Assembly (NCBI GenBank): GCA_018970255.1
Contig: JAGWWS010000014.1
Coordinates: forward strand, 1 to 64,000
Direction: 5' to 3'
Origin: Verrucomicrobiota bacterium
Lineage (GTDB): Bacteria; Verrucomicrobiota; Verrucomicrobiia; Chthoniobacterales; Terrimicrobiaceae
Length of the DNA: 64,000 nt
Shown: positions 8,860-18,608 of the stretch, piece after piece
Layout: every line of letters starts with the position of its first letter
Numbering within the stretch: position 1 is the first letter of the stretch
The notes under the pieces: model-generated
The model's database searches: none
What the model was told of the DNA's origin: nothing
What the model saw: the letters and a program-made list of their open reading frames with translations, nothing else
Translations under genes and position numbers: made by a program

Positions 8860-11238
8860 CTATTTTTTGACGAAAAATGCTGAGCTGAGTGGCGGGAGTT
8901 CGAATTCGACGTCTCCGCCTTCGATTTCGATTTCGAGGCCGCTGAGGGCGTCGGTGTATTTGCCGTCGGGCAATTCGGGGGCGGTTTCGACTTCGAATTC
9001 GGCGGGGGTTTTGCCCCGGTTCCACGCGCAGAGGACGGCATCGCCGAGGTGGCGCCGGACGAAGGCGTAGCGGTCGCCTTCGGCAATGAGCGCCCGGCGG
9101 CTGCCGTAGCGGAGGGCGGGGTGGGCGTGGCGGACCTTCGCAACTTTCGCGAAATGGGTGCGGACGCTTTTTTGCGCGTCGTTCAATTCGGCCTCGAGCG
9201 GCATCATGCGGCGGTTGTCGGGGTCGCCCGCGCCGGTGAGTCCGACTTCGTCGCCATAGTAGATCATCGGCACGCCATCGATCGCGAGGATGAAGGCGGT
9301 GGCGAGCTTGAGGTATTCGTAGGATTCGGCGTTGTCGACCTGCGGGGGCTTGGCCCAGCCGAGTTCCTCTTCGTCGGGGATGGCGGCATCGGGCATGTCG
9401 CCGTCGGCGTAGGCCATGAAGCGGGATTTGTCGTGGTTGCCGACGAGCGGGGACATGAGCGTTTCCTTGCCGTAAACGGACTCGGATGCGGCGAGGGATT
9501 TTTCCAAATCCTGGAAGCCGTGGCTGCGGCGGCCGAGCACATCCATGATGGTGTCGTAGAGCGGGAAGTCGAACTGGCCGTCGAGCATGTTCGGGCCGAC
9601 GAAGGACATGATGCCCTGGCGGTCCATGAAGGTTTCGCCGACGAAATACATGGAGCCGGGCGGCTTCGATTCGCGGGCCTGGAGGTTCCGCATCGAGGTG
9701 CGGAAGGCGGGCCAGAAGGAGAACTGGATGTGTTTGACGGCGTCGAGGCGGTAGCCGTCGAGGTCGAATCGCTCGACCCAATCCTCGGCGTTTCCGAGCA
9801 GATAGGCGACGGCTTCGGGGTTGTCGAAATCGAAGCCGGGGAGCCATTCCTCGAACCAGGTGGTGAACTGGTGGTCGTTCCAGCGGCGGAGGTTTTTCGT
9901 GCCGTCGGGGAGGTCCACGGTGCCGAACCATTCGCGTTTGTTTTTCCAAAGCGGGTTTTCGACATGGACATGCTTGAGCACGAGGTCGGCGATGATTTTC
10001 GTGCCGTTTTTGTGCGCGGCGCCGACGAGGTTTTTCAAACCCTCCTCGCCACCGAAGCGGGGTTCGACTTCGGTATCCGAGACCGGCCAGTAGCCGTGGT
10101 AGCCGGTGTAGAAGCGGTAGGGCGGGAGGTATTCCTGCCAGGCGCCATCGGGGTTGCGGTTCAGCGGGGCGAGCCAGAGGATATTGATGCCGAGGTCGCG
10201 GAAGTAGCCTTCCTCGATGCGCTGCTGGATGCCGGCGAAGTCGCCGCCGTAGTAGTTCGCCTGCGGCAGCACGCGGCCGTCGTCCACGGGGCGGGTGTTC
10301 GATTTGTCGCCGTCCACGAAGCGGTCGGTGAACGCGTAGTAGAGGATGCCGTCCTGCCACAGGAACTCGCCGGTGGGGCGGACGAGTGCGCGTGCGGCGT
10401 TGGCGAAATTCCCGGCGGAATCGGCGGCGACGAGGCGCACCCAGGATTGGGCGGGGGTTTTCGAGACATCGACGGTGGCGACATCGCCTCCGCGCTCGAA
10501 CGGAATGGCGGCGCTGGAGCCATCCGGCGTTTGGAGCACGGCGGAAATTTGGGTGACGGGCGCGGAGCCGGGGACGATGCGGAAGGCGACGGAACCGTTC
10601 GATACGGATTCCACGAAAACGGTGGGCGCTTGCGGGGCGGGGCGGGCGGGGACATCAAGGAGGGAGTTTTTTCCATCGGCGCTTTTCTGCGCGTTCGAGG
10701 GGTCGAGCACCCATTCGCCGTCGACGACGAATTTGTATTCGTTCGGGCCGGAGGGGAGTTCGAGGTAGGTTTCAAAAACCCCCGGCGAGGTTTCCTTGAG
10801 CGGGTTTGCAGTGGCGCTCCAGCCGTTGAACGAACCTGCAATGGCGACGGTGGATGGTTTTTTTCCATCGGCTTTGTAGCGGAAGTCCGTGCCGTCGCGC
10901 GGGTGGGCGGCGATGGAGAGGACGGCTTGCATGCCGGCGGGACCGCCATTTTCGGGGACGATGCGGAGCGGGATTTCCACGAGGCCGGTGGCGGACGGCG
11001 CGAGGGCGATGGTAAGGACAAGCGATTTCGGGTCCAGCGAGGCGGAGTAGTTTTTCCCTTCCACCGTGAAGTCGAGCTTGTGGCCGGCGGCGGGCTCGTA
11101 GAAGCGGCGCATGTCGAGGGCGAGGGATTCGCCAGCGGTGGCGTGCTGGAGCGGAATCCAACCAATGAACGGCGCGGCCCAGGCAGCCGGGAGAATGAGA
11201 AGGATGGCGAATGCTGCGGCGAGTGTTTGTCTTTTCAT
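8860..11238 (-). CDS. Exported alpha-amylase-family (GH13) glycosidase with N-terminal CBM48-like domain
   Basis: A 792-residue protein with a signal peptide (about 1-21). A beta-rich N-terminal region is followed by a CBM48/glycogen-binding-like segment (about 120-195, VAIAGSFNGWS and GPNEYKFVVDGEW). The GH13 barrel (about 290-700) carries the catalytic set: nucleophile Asp499 in GYRLDAVKH, acid/base Glu535 in YFVGETFMD and Asp603 in VGNHDKSRF. A C-terminal beta domain closes it. It should hydrolyse or rearrange alpha-glucans in the periplasm or outside the cell; the exact substrate cannot be read from the sequence. It lies 30 bases downstream of a second, divergent GH13 gene in the same orientation, so the pair is probably one maltodextrin-degrading operon. 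Confidence 0.92.
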   Translation of the reverse strand: MKRQTLAAAFAILLILPAAWAAPFIGWIPLQHATAGESLALDMRRFYEPAAGHKLDFTVEGKNYSASLDPKSLVLTIALAPSATGLVEIPLRIVPENGGPAGMQAVLSIAAHPRDGTDFRYKADGKKPSTVAIAGSFNGWSATANPLKETSPGVFETYLELPSGPNEYKFVVDGEWVLDPSNAQKSADGKNSLLDVPARPAPQAPTVFVESVSNGSVAFRIVPGSAPVTQISAVLQTPDGSSAAIPFERGGDVATVDVSKTPAQSWVRLVAADSAGNFANAARALVRPTGEFLWQDGILYYAFTDRFVDGDKSNTRPVDDGRVLPQANYYGGDFAGIQQRIEEGYFRDLGINILWLAPLNRNPDGAWQEYLPPYRFYTGYHGYWPVSDTEVEPRFGGEEGLKNLVGAAHKNGTKIIADLVLKHVHVENPLWKNKREWFGTVDLPDGTKNLRRWNDHQFTTWFEEWLPGFDFDNPEAVAYLLGNAEDWVERFDLDGYRLDAVKHIQFSFWPAFRTSMRNLQARESKPPGSMYFVGETFMDRQGIMSFVGPNMLDGQFDFPLYDTIMDVLGRRSHGFQDLEKSLAASESVYGKETLMSPLVGNHDKSRFMAYADGDMPDAAIPDEEELGWAKPPQVDNAESYEYLKLATAFILAIDGVPMIYYGDEVGLTGAGDPDNRRMMPLEAELNDAQKSVRTHFAKVAKVRHAHPALRYGSRRALIAEGDRYAFVRRHLGDAVLCAWNRGKTPAEFEVETAPELPDGKYTDALSGLEIEIEGGDVEFELPPLSSAFFVKK

Positions 11239-11268
11239 GGGGTGGGAAGTGCAGCTGGCGCAGCGGCG

Positions 11269-13755
11269 TCAGGGTTTCGAGACTTCGAGGTAAAGCGGGG
11301 TGAGCGGCGGAATGGTTTCGATTTCGAGGCCGGTCGTTCCAATCGCGGACGTTTCCGCTTCGATGCGGAGGGGGTCTTCGGCGGCGAGGCGGTCGGTGAA
11401 AACCACCTTGTTCCCCGGGAGCGCCTGCAGCGCGGCTGCGGGGAAGCGGATGCGGACATTGTGCATGGCTTGCGTGGGGTTGAGGTTCACGGCGACGAGG
11501 AATGCCTGGCCGGTGGAGGGGTCCACGCGCATGAAGGAATAGAGCCAATGCCCGCTCGCCTTCTCGCCGCCAAGCCGGCCGTAGGCGGGGTTTTCCAGGT
11601 TGGTTTCGCTGAAGGGAATGAACGACCCGCTGCGGAATGCGGGTTCGTCCACGAGGTTCAGGAGGCGCGTGTAGAAGGCGCGGAGGTCTTTTTGTTCCGG
11701 CGAGAGCTTGCCGCCGTCGAATTTCCCGCCATTCACCCATTTGGTGAATTCGGGCATGGACCAGTAGTCGAAGATCGAAGTGCGCGCATCCTCGCCGCCG
11801 AAGCCCTCGGTGCCGTGGGCCGGCTCGCCGACCTCCTGGCCGTGGTAGAGCATCACAGGACCGCGCGAGAGGCCGAAGAGGATGGCGGAAGCAGGGCGGC
11901 CGACATTCGGGCCGAGGTCCGCCCAATGCCCCTTGCCGGCGAGGCGGACTTCGTCGTGGTTTTCCGCGTAGCGGAGGGAGTTGTCAAAGACGAGTTGGCG
12001 CACGGCCTGGCGGTCGATGTCGTTCGCCCAGCGTTCACCATCGTAGATCTCCTTGATCATGTCGTAGGTGGCATCGTCGTAAACGGAGTCGAAGCCAGCC
12101 GCGAGGAGGTCGAACATGATATTGCCGCCGCCGATTTGCGCGATGAGCGGGTCGCCGCCGGGGACTTTCGAGGGATCGGTGTCGTAGGCCTCGGCGGTGA
12201 AAAAGACTTCCGGGTTCCGCTCGCGGGCGCGGGTGATCATCCAATGCCAGAACTCCGGCGGGACCATGTGCGCCATGTCCACGCGGAAGCCATCGACGCC
12301 CATCGCCTGCCAATGAGCGACGATCTCATCCATTTTTTTCCAGGTGTCCGGGATCGCTTTGCCGGGCTGGTCGCCGTGCGGGTATTCGCGGGTTTTCTTC
12401 GTGGGGTCTGTGAAATCGAAGCCGTAGTTGAGCTTCACGGTCTCATACCAATTCCCCTGCGAGGGGCGCCAGGATGCGACATTGTCGCCGGTCACGCGGC
12501 CGTGCTCGAGTTCGGGCTTGAAAAGGCCGTCGCTTTTCGCGCGGGCGACCTTGCTCGTGGGGCTGGTGATGTTGCCCTTTTCGTCAACCGTGGGGAGGCG
12601 CAGGGGCGGGCCGTCTTCGGATTTGGCGAGCCAGAAGAAGTTGTTCTCCGGGCTGAAGAATTTCGAACGGTCGTCGGTGGCGCCGAAAGTGAGGTCCGGG
12701 CGCACGGTGGAGCTGTAGCTGCGCGCGACATGGTTCGGGACGAAGTCGATGAGGACTTTCAGGCCGGCATCGTGGATGCGGGCGACGGCGGCCTTGAATT
12801 CGTCGAGGCGCTTCGAGGGGTCGGTGGCGTAGTCGGGAGAGACATCGAAATAGTCGCGGATCGCGTAGGGGCTTCCCGCAAGACCCTTAAGGAGGTCGGG
12901 GTCGTCGGCGGGCTCGCCGACATCGGTGTAGTCGGTGGAAGTGGCTTGCTGGTGCACGCCGGTGAGCCAGATGTGCGTGGCGCCGAGTTTTTTGATTTCG
13001 GCGATGGCGGTTTCGTTGAGGTCGTTGAATTTCCCGACGCCGTTTTCCTCGAGGAAGCCGTTTGGTTTGCGGGTTTCGTTGGTGTTGCCGAATAGGCGAG
13101 GGAGCATTTGGTAGATGCGGACTTTCGAAAGGTCTTTGTCCGCGCGCGAGTGCATGGCGAAGCGGGCGGCCTCGCCCGAGCCATCGACCGCGAGGTAGCG
13201 GCGGAGCGTGGTCTCGCCGGCGCCCAGCGGCGCGTGGGGGTCGATGCAACCGGTGAAGAGTCCCCAACCGCCATCGGCCGAGATGTCCTTCGTCCAAGCA
13301 AGGAGGTTGAATTTTTGCGCCCCGCCGAGGATGTCTGCGGGAACCGTGAGCGAGGTGGACTCCGCATCGCCCGAGGCGGCGATGCCCGCCGGCGCCGCTT
13401 CGCGCGGCCCCCATTGCGTTTTGTTCCAGCGGCGGATGGTGGTGCTGTAGCCCGTGCCATCCGGGACCGCCGCAATGATGGTGCCCGCCTTGAAGGGAAG
13501 GAAAACCGTCGAGCCCTCGATGCCTTTCTCAAACGGAACAATGATCGAACCGTCCCGCGCTCCGATGGCGATATAGAGGGCTTGGGGTTTTTCGGAATCT
13601 TTTTTGAAGGAAGCAGAAACTTTCAGGCCGCCGTCGGTGGGTCGTTCAATTTTGTAATTCGAGTCACCCGCGCCATCGGACTCGAAAACCCCTGCCGAGG
13701 TGAGGTGGGGAATTGCACAAAAAAGAACTAGCGGAAGAAGAAAGATTTTAGGCAT
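11269..13755 (-). CDS. Exported alpha-amylase-family (GH13) glycosidase with long N-terminal domain
   Basis: An 828-residue protein; the start at ATG 13755 (MPKIFLLPLVLFCAIPHLTSA) opens a clean signal peptide, whereas the longer open frame begins with an Arg-rich stretch. An N-terminal beta domain of about 190 residues precedes the GH13 barrel: DFVPNH (337-342), nucleophile Asp493 in GFRVDMAHM, acid/base Glu522 in FFTAEAYD, and the His-Asp pair at 600-601 in YAENHDEVR. The C-terminal beta domain ends in LYLEVSKP. It is not a duplicate of its downstream GH13 neighbour: domain layout and motifs differ, so complementary activities on alpha-glucans are likely (inference). Confidence 0.92.
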   Translation of the reverse strand: MPKIFLLPLVLFCAIPHLTSAGVFESDGAGDSNYKIERPTDGGLKVSASFKKDSEKPQALYIAIGARDGSIIVPFEKGIEGSTVFLPFKAGTIIAAVPDGTGYSTTIRRWNKTQWGPREAAPAGIAASGDAESTSLTVPADILGGAQKFNLLAWTKDISADGGWGLFTGCIDPHAPLGAGETTLRRYLAVDGSGEAARFAMHSRADKDLSKVRIYQMLPRLFGNTNETRKPNGFLEENGVGKFNDLNETAIAEIKKLGATHIWLTGVHQQATSTDYTDVGEPADDPDLLKGLAGSPYAIRDYFDVSPDYATDPSKRLDEFKAAVARIHDAGLKVLIDFVPNHVARSYSSTVRPDLTFGATDDRSKFFSPENNFFWLAKSEDGPPLRLPTVDEKGNITSPTSKVARAKSDGLFKPELEHGRVTGDNVASWRPSQGNWYETVKLNYGFDFTDPTKKTREYPHGDQPGKAIPDTWKKMDEIVAHWQAMGVDGFRVDMAHMVPPEFWHWMITRARERNPEVFFTAEAYDTDPSKVPGGDPLIAQIGGGNIMFDLLAAGFDSVYDDATYDMIKEIYDGERWANDIDRQAVRQLVFDNSLRYAENHDEVRLAGKGHWADLGPNVGRPASAILFGLSRGPVMLYHGQEVGEPAHGTEGFGGEDARTSIFDYWSMPEFTKWVNGGKFDGGKLSPEQKDLRAFYTRLLNLVDEPAFRSGSFIPFSETNLENPAYGRLGGEKASGHWLYSFMRVDPSTGQAFLVAVNLNPTQAMHNVRIRFPAAALQALPGNKVVFTDRLAAEDPLRIEAETSAIGTTGLEIETIPPLTPLYLEVSKP

Positions 13756-13871
13756 GGAATGGCGCGGTTTCGGGGATTTGCGGAAGCCGTTTTCTTTCCG
13801 CGAAAGGCGGAAAAGGAGCAATTCAATTCGCGTGAGATTTTTCCCAACCGAGGCGATTGGAAAACCTCATG

Positions 13872-13899
13872 AAAAAAGCCCCTGCGGCCTCGATGGGGA
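13872..13899 (-). terminator. Possible weak intrinsic terminator after nusG
   Basis: On the minus strand GTCCCC and GGGGC can pair (a 4 bp core) and are followed by six T residues, about 85 bases after the nusG stop. The stem is short, so this is only a candidate end for the tuf-secE-nusG transcript. Confidence 0.3.
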
Positions 13900-13938
13900 C
13901 AAGATGTGAAGCCCGCGGAGCCGGACTATTGCAAGGGT

Positions 13939-13957
13939 CGCAGGCGGGACGCCTGCG
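13939..13957. repeat. REP-like perfect palindrome
   Basis: CGCAGGCG and CGCCTGCG form 8-base perfect arms around a GGA loop in the intergenic region between nusG and the GH13 operon. It has no T-run on either side, so it does not look like a terminator. The form resembles short repetitive extragenic palindromes; no second copy was seen in this window. Confidence 0.5.
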
Positions 13958-13981
13958 CTAGGGTTCAGTCCGAATGGGGCG

Positions 13982-14545
13982 TTAGGCTTTTTCGACCTGC
14001 CAGTATTCGAGGTCCACGAGCGTGTCGCGGCCGAAGATGCTGACGGAGACGCGGAGTTTGCCGCGCTCGGGGTCGATTTCCTCGACGATGCCGTTCTGGT
14101 TTTGGAACGGACCGTCGGCGACTTTCACTTTGTCGCCCACTTCGAACTGGATCTTGGGTTTGACGGAATCCTCGCGGTCGCGGACCTGGGCGAGGAGAGC
14201 CTCGACTTCCTTCGGGCGCATGGGGATCGGGCGGTCCTTGGTGCCGGCGAAACCGAGCACGCCGGCGGTGTCCTTGATGAAATACCAGGTTTTCTCGACG
14301 AGCTGGTTGTTGTCGTCGAGGAGGTGCATGTTGACGATGATGTAGCCGGGGAAGAACTTGCGGGTGCTTTCGGTCTTCTTGCCGCGCTTGATTTCCTGGA
14401 CGCGCTCGGTGGGGATGAGGACTTCGAAGACATGGTCGCCCATTTCCTCGGTGGCGATGCGTCGCCGGATGTTTTCCTGCACCTTCTGCTCCTGGCCGGA
14501 GAGGACGTGCACGACATACCATTGGTCTTTCGGGGCTACGGGCAT
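13982..14545 (-). CDS. nusG: Transcription termination/antitermination protein NusG
   Basis: A 187-residue protein with the NusG N-terminal fold (QWYVVHVLSGQEQKVQENI; RKFFPGYIIVNM) and a C-terminal KOW domain (FEVGDKVKVADGPFQNQNG). It binds RNA polymerase, supports elongation and links it to Rho or to ribosomes. The start at ATG 14545 (MPVAPKDQWYVV) fits family length better than the longer open frame, which would add 18 residues of uncertain value. It follows secE by 25 bases, the usual bacterial order. No clear Shine-Dalgarno site precedes it. Confidence 0.96.
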   Translation of the reverse strand: MPVAPKDQWYVVHVLSGQEQKVQENIRRRIATEEMGDHVFEVLIPTERVQEIKRGKKTESTRKFFPGYIIVNMHLLDDNNQLVEKTWYFIKDTAGVLGFAGTKDRPIPMRPKEVEALLAQVRDREDSVKPKIQFEVGDKVKVADGPFQNQNGIVEEIDPERGKLRVSVSIFGRDTLVDLEYWQVEKA

Positions 14546-14570
14546 TGTTTTGGTTTTCTGGAAAGCGGGT

Positions 14571-14786
14571 TCAGGGGCGGGTGAGGAAGCCAACGACATT
14601 GATGAGGATGAAGTCGAAAAACGCGATGTAGCCGCCGAGGATGACCATGGCCACGAGGACTACGACGGTGGAGTCGGTGAGTTCCTTGTAGCGCTTGAAG
14701 CCTTTCTCGTTCGGGTCCCAGGGCCACTGGGCCTTGACGAGTTCCGAGCGGACCTCTGCGGTGAATTTGCGGAGTTTTTTGAACAT
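14571..14786 (-). CDS. secE: Preprotein translocase subunit SecE
   Basis: A 71-residue single-span SecE: an amphipathic N-terminal helix (KLRKFTAEVRSELVKAQWP), KRYKELTDSTVVVL, and one transmembrane helix (about 42-64) ending at FLTRP. It clamps SecY in the inner-membrane translocon. The start is ATG 14786 (MFKKLRKF); an upstream in-frame start would run into the tRNA-Trp gene. It lies between tRNA-Trp and nusG. Confidence 0.95.
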   Translation of the reverse strand: MFKKLRKFTAEVRSELVKAQWPWDPNEKGFKRYKELTDSTVVVLVAMVILGGYIAFFDFILINVVGFLTRP

Positions 14787-14810
14787 CGCGGGTGGCGCTT
14801 CGCGGGGGCA

Positions 14811-14883
14811 CAGGCCAGGAGGGACTCGAACCCCCAACCGGCGGTTTTGGAGACCGCTGCTCTACCAATTGAGCTACTGACCT
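14811..14883 (-). tRNA. tRNA-Trp (anticodon CCA)
   Basis: A full cloverleaf reads on the minus strand: acceptor AGGTCAG pairs with CTGGCCT, the D stem is GCTC/GAGC, the anticodon stem GCGGT/ACCGC encloses loop CTCCAAA with anticodon CCA, and the T arm contains GGTTCGAGTCC. It is 73 bases with discriminator G and CCA not encoded. It lies between tuf and secE, a common bacterial arrangement. Confidence 0.96.
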
Positions 14884-14924
14884 TCGGATTTTTCGTCCGG
14901 CCCCTGCGGGCGTTGTTGGCGGAT

Positions 14925-16109
<1,185 letters not shown>

Positions 16110-16151
16110 CTTAGATGTGTGTTGGGTTTCTGGTGCCGGGGTGTGCGGTGG

Positions 16152-16224
<73 letters not shown>

Positions 16225-16359
16225 ATTTGGCGGCTTGGAGCCGCGGGTGTGCACACTTGCCAGCGTTATGGTTTTTCCCGCCGGAAGGCGAAAACGCGGA
16301 CCGCACAGCTCGTTCGGCCGGGCGGTTGGCGTCGTCCTCCAGTTCCAACGGGACCGCAA

Positions 16360-16387
16360 AAGCTAACGGGTCGGGGTTTTGTGTCAA
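16360..16387 (-). promoter_or_regulatory. Candidate sigma-70 promoter for tRNA-Thr-tuf-tRNA-Trp-secE-nusG
   Basis: On the minus strand a consensus TTGACA (16387-16382) is followed after 16 bases by TAGCTT (16365-16360), which keeps the key T, A and final T of a -10 box. Transcription would start near 16353, about 130 bases before the tRNA-Thr gene. It is the best promoter-like sequence I found in the window. Confidence 0.55.
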
Positions 16388-16448
16388 AACAAATTGCGGC
16401 GGCGGTTTGGGGCGTGCGGCGGGTTCGGCGGCGGGGTAGTGTGGCGGG

Positions 16449-17888
16449 ATGGAGACGGCGGGATTCCGGTTCGACAACACCTACACGCGGCTGCCGGGCG
16501 TGTTTTTTTCGCGCGTGGCGGCGGAGAAGGTGGGGGCGCCGGCGATTGTGGCGTTCAATGCCCCGCTCGCGCGGGAGATGGGGCTGGATGCCGTGGCGCT
16601 GGATTCGCCGCTCGGGGCGGGATTTTTTTCGGGGAATGCGGTGCCGCCCGGGGCGGACCCGGTCGCGCAGGCGTATGCGGGCCACCAATTCGGGCACTTC
16701 ACGGTTTTGGGCGACGGGCGGGCGCTGCTGCTCGGCGAGCATGTGGGGACAGGAGGCGTGCGGCGGGATGTGCAATTGAAGGGAAGCGGGCGGACGCCGT
16801 ATTCGCGGCGTGGCGACGGTCGGGCGGCTCTCGGGCCGATGCTGCGCGAACACATCATGGGCGAGGCGATGCATGCGCTGGGGATTCCAACAACCCGGAG
16901 CCTCGCTGTGGCGGCGACAGGGGAGGTGGTGGAACGCGACGAGCCGCTGCCGGGCGCGGTGCTGGTGCGCGTGGCGGCCAGCCACATCCGGGTGGGGACT
17001 TTTGAATTCGCCTCGCTCACGCGCGATGTGGGGAATTTGCGGGCGCTGGTGGATTACACGGTGCAGCGGCATTTTCCCGAATGCGCGGGGGCGGCTTGCC
17101 CGGCGCTCGCGATGCTCGGCGAAGCGGTGCGGCGGCAGGCGGCGCTGGTGGCGAAATGGATGGGAGTGGGTTTCATCCACGGGGTGATGAACACCGACAA
17201 CATGGCGCTCTCCGGCGAGACGATCGACTACGGGCCGTGCGCTTTCCTGGACACCTACGACCCGGGGGCGGTCTTCAGTTCCATCGACCGGCACGGGCGG
17301 TATGCGTATGGGAACCAGCCGTCGATTGCGCATTGGAACCTGGCGCGGTTGGCGGAGGCGTTGCTGCCGCTCTTCGATGGGGACGGGGAAAAGGCGGTGG
17401 AAACCGCGAAGGAGGCGCTGGGGATTTTTCCGGAGGAATTCCGCGCGCGGTGGCTGGAGGTGATGGGCGCGAAGCTCGGGCTCGCGGAGCCGGGTGGAGA
17501 TGATGAAAAGCTGATCGGGGATTATTTGGAGTGGATGCACCGGGAGGGGGTGGATTTTACGAATGGGTTCCGCTCCCTGGACCCCGGGGCGCAGGCGGCT
17601 CCGGCGGGATTGGGGGATTGGTGGGCGCGTTGGTTGGCGAGGATTTCGGAACAACCGGGTGGGGAGCAGCGGGCGCAGGGATTGATGCGGCGAGCGAATC
17701 CTTTTGTGATTCCGAGGAACCACCGCGTGGAGGAAGCGCTCGCCGCCGCGGCGCAGGGGGATTTTTCCGTGATGCGGGAATTGATGGAGGTGCTGGCCGA
17801 TCCGTTCTCCGAAACCGAAAGGTCGCGCACCTATGCCGTGCCGCCGCTGGATGGAGGGAGGGGCCACAGGACTTTTTGCGGGACATGA
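16449..17888 (+). CDS. selO: SelO/YdiU-family pseudokinase, protein adenylyltransferase
   Basis: A 479-residue protein of the SelO (UPF0061) family, whose characterised members transfer AMP from ATP to protein side chains. Recognisable stretches are FDNTYTRLPGVFFSRV at the N terminus, AYAGHQFGHFTVLGDGRALL, VQLKGSGRTPYSRRGDGRAA, SHIRVGTFEFA and the metal-binding NTDNMALSGETIDYGPCAF. Length equals that of typical bacterial members. No selenocysteine or C-terminal CxxU motif is present. The start is ATG 16449. Its TGA overlaps the ATG of the next gene (ATGA), so the two are translationally coupled. Confidence 0.94.
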   Translation: METAGFRFDNTYTRLPGVFFSRVAAEKVGAPAIVAFNAPLAREMGLDAVALDSPLGAGFFSGNAVPPGADPVAQAYAGHQFGHFTVLGDGRALLLGEHVGTGGVRRDVQLKGSGRTPYSRRGDGRAALGPMLREHIMGEAMHALGIPTTRSLAVAATGEVVERDEPLPGAVLVRVAASHIRVGTFEFASLTRDVGNLRALVDYTVQRHFPECAGAACPALAMLGEAVRRQAALVAKWMGVGFIHGVMNTDNMALSGETIDYGPCAFLDTYDPGAVFSSIDRHGRYAYGNQPSIAHWNLARLAEALLPLFDGDGEKAVETAKEALGIFPEEFRARWLEVMGAKLGLAEPGGDDEKLIGDYLEWMHREGVDFTNGFRSLDPGAQAAPAGLGDWWARWLARISEQPGGEQRAQGLMRRANPFVIPRNHRVEEALAAAAQGDFSVMRELMEVLADPFSETERSRTYAVPPLDGGRGHRTFCGT

Positions 17889-18604
17889 GGGCGGCACTGG
17901 CGGTTTTGGTTTTGTTTGCGGCTTGTGCGCGCGGGTTTGAATTGCCGGGGGATTGCCGCCAGTGCGTGGTGGGCGTGGCGCCGGACTGGGATTCCTCCCA
18001 TGCCGAGGTGTCGCTTTGGGAAAAGCGGGGCGGGGATTGGGAAAGGACTGCGGGACCATGGGCGGCGAGGCTGGGGAAGAAGGGGCTCGTTTGGGGTTTG
18101 GGTTTGCACCCCGTGCCGGAGGGGGTGGCGACAAAGAGGGAGGGCGATGGGCGGGCGCCGGCAGGGGTTTTCAAAATCGGGGGCGCGTGGGGCTATGAGG
18201 TCGATTTGGAGAGGAATCCCACGCTGCCCTATGCACGGATCACCCCGAACGACCTGTGGGTCGAGGATCCCGTTTCGGCGGATTACAACCGCCATGTGCG
18301 ATTGGCGCGCGCGCCCGTGACGGCTTGGGAGAAAAAGCAACAGATGAAGCAGGGCGACAGCGCCCACGCGCTCAAGCTTTTCATCGCCCACAATGCGGAG
18401 CCGGTGGTGCCCGGCGCAGGGAGCGCGATTTTTTTCCACATCTGGAGGGCGGGCGGCGCGAAGGCGAGCGCGGGCTGCACGGTGGTTGCGGAGCAAAACC
18501 TACGGCGGCTGATTGCAGCAATCGATCCCGCGAAAAATCCGGTGTATGTGCTTTTGCCGGCGGGGGAATACCGGCGTTTGCGGGGGCAGTGGAAATTGCC
18601 CTGA
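17885..18604 (+). CDS. Exported L,D-transpeptidase-like (YkuD-related) protein
   Basis: A 239-residue protein starting at the ATG that overlaps the selO stop. A signal peptide (about 1-17, ending ARG) is followed by a compact catalytic domain with PAGVFKIGGAWGY, conserved His185 in FFHIW and the active-site SAGC motif (Cys198), the arrangement of L,D-transpeptidase/YkuD-like enzymes that act on peptidoglycan peptides. The HGT stretch of classical members is replaced by HIW, so it belongs to a divergent subgroup and activity should be confirmed. Coupling to selO is notable. The next genes downstream, convergent, are murI and an amidase, also cell-wall enzymes. Confidence 0.8.
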   Translation: MRAALAVLVLFAACARGFELPGDCRQCVVGVAPDWDSSHAEVSLWEKRGGDWERTAGPWAARLGKKGLVWGLGLHPVPEGVATKREGDGRAPAGVFKIGGAWGYEVDLERNPTLPYARITPNDLWVEDPVSADYNRHVRLARAPVTAWEKKQQMKQGDSAHALKLFIAHNAEPVVPGAGSAIFFHIWRAGGAKASAGCTVVAEQNLRRLIAAIDPAKNPVYVLLPAGEYRRLRGQWKLP

Positions 18605-18608
18605 AAAT

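Noticed and set aside
5139-8870. A 1243-codon open frame on the plus strand opposite metH
   Set aside because: It is the high-GC antisense shadow of metH, Gly/Asp/Glu/Val-rich and without recognisable domains.
9049-13095. A 1348-codon open frame on the plus strand across both GH13 genes
   Set aside because: It spans two genuine genes on the opposite strand, has a shadow-type composition and matches no family.
16449-17888. Selenocysteine codon in SelO
   Set aside because: No in-frame UGA precedes the terminal stop and no CxxU context is present.
16266-18134. A 622-codon minus-strand frame opposite selO and the L,D-transpeptidase-like gene
   Set aside because: It is Pro/Arg/His-rich and antisense to a clearly conserved SelO; it also covers the promoter region.
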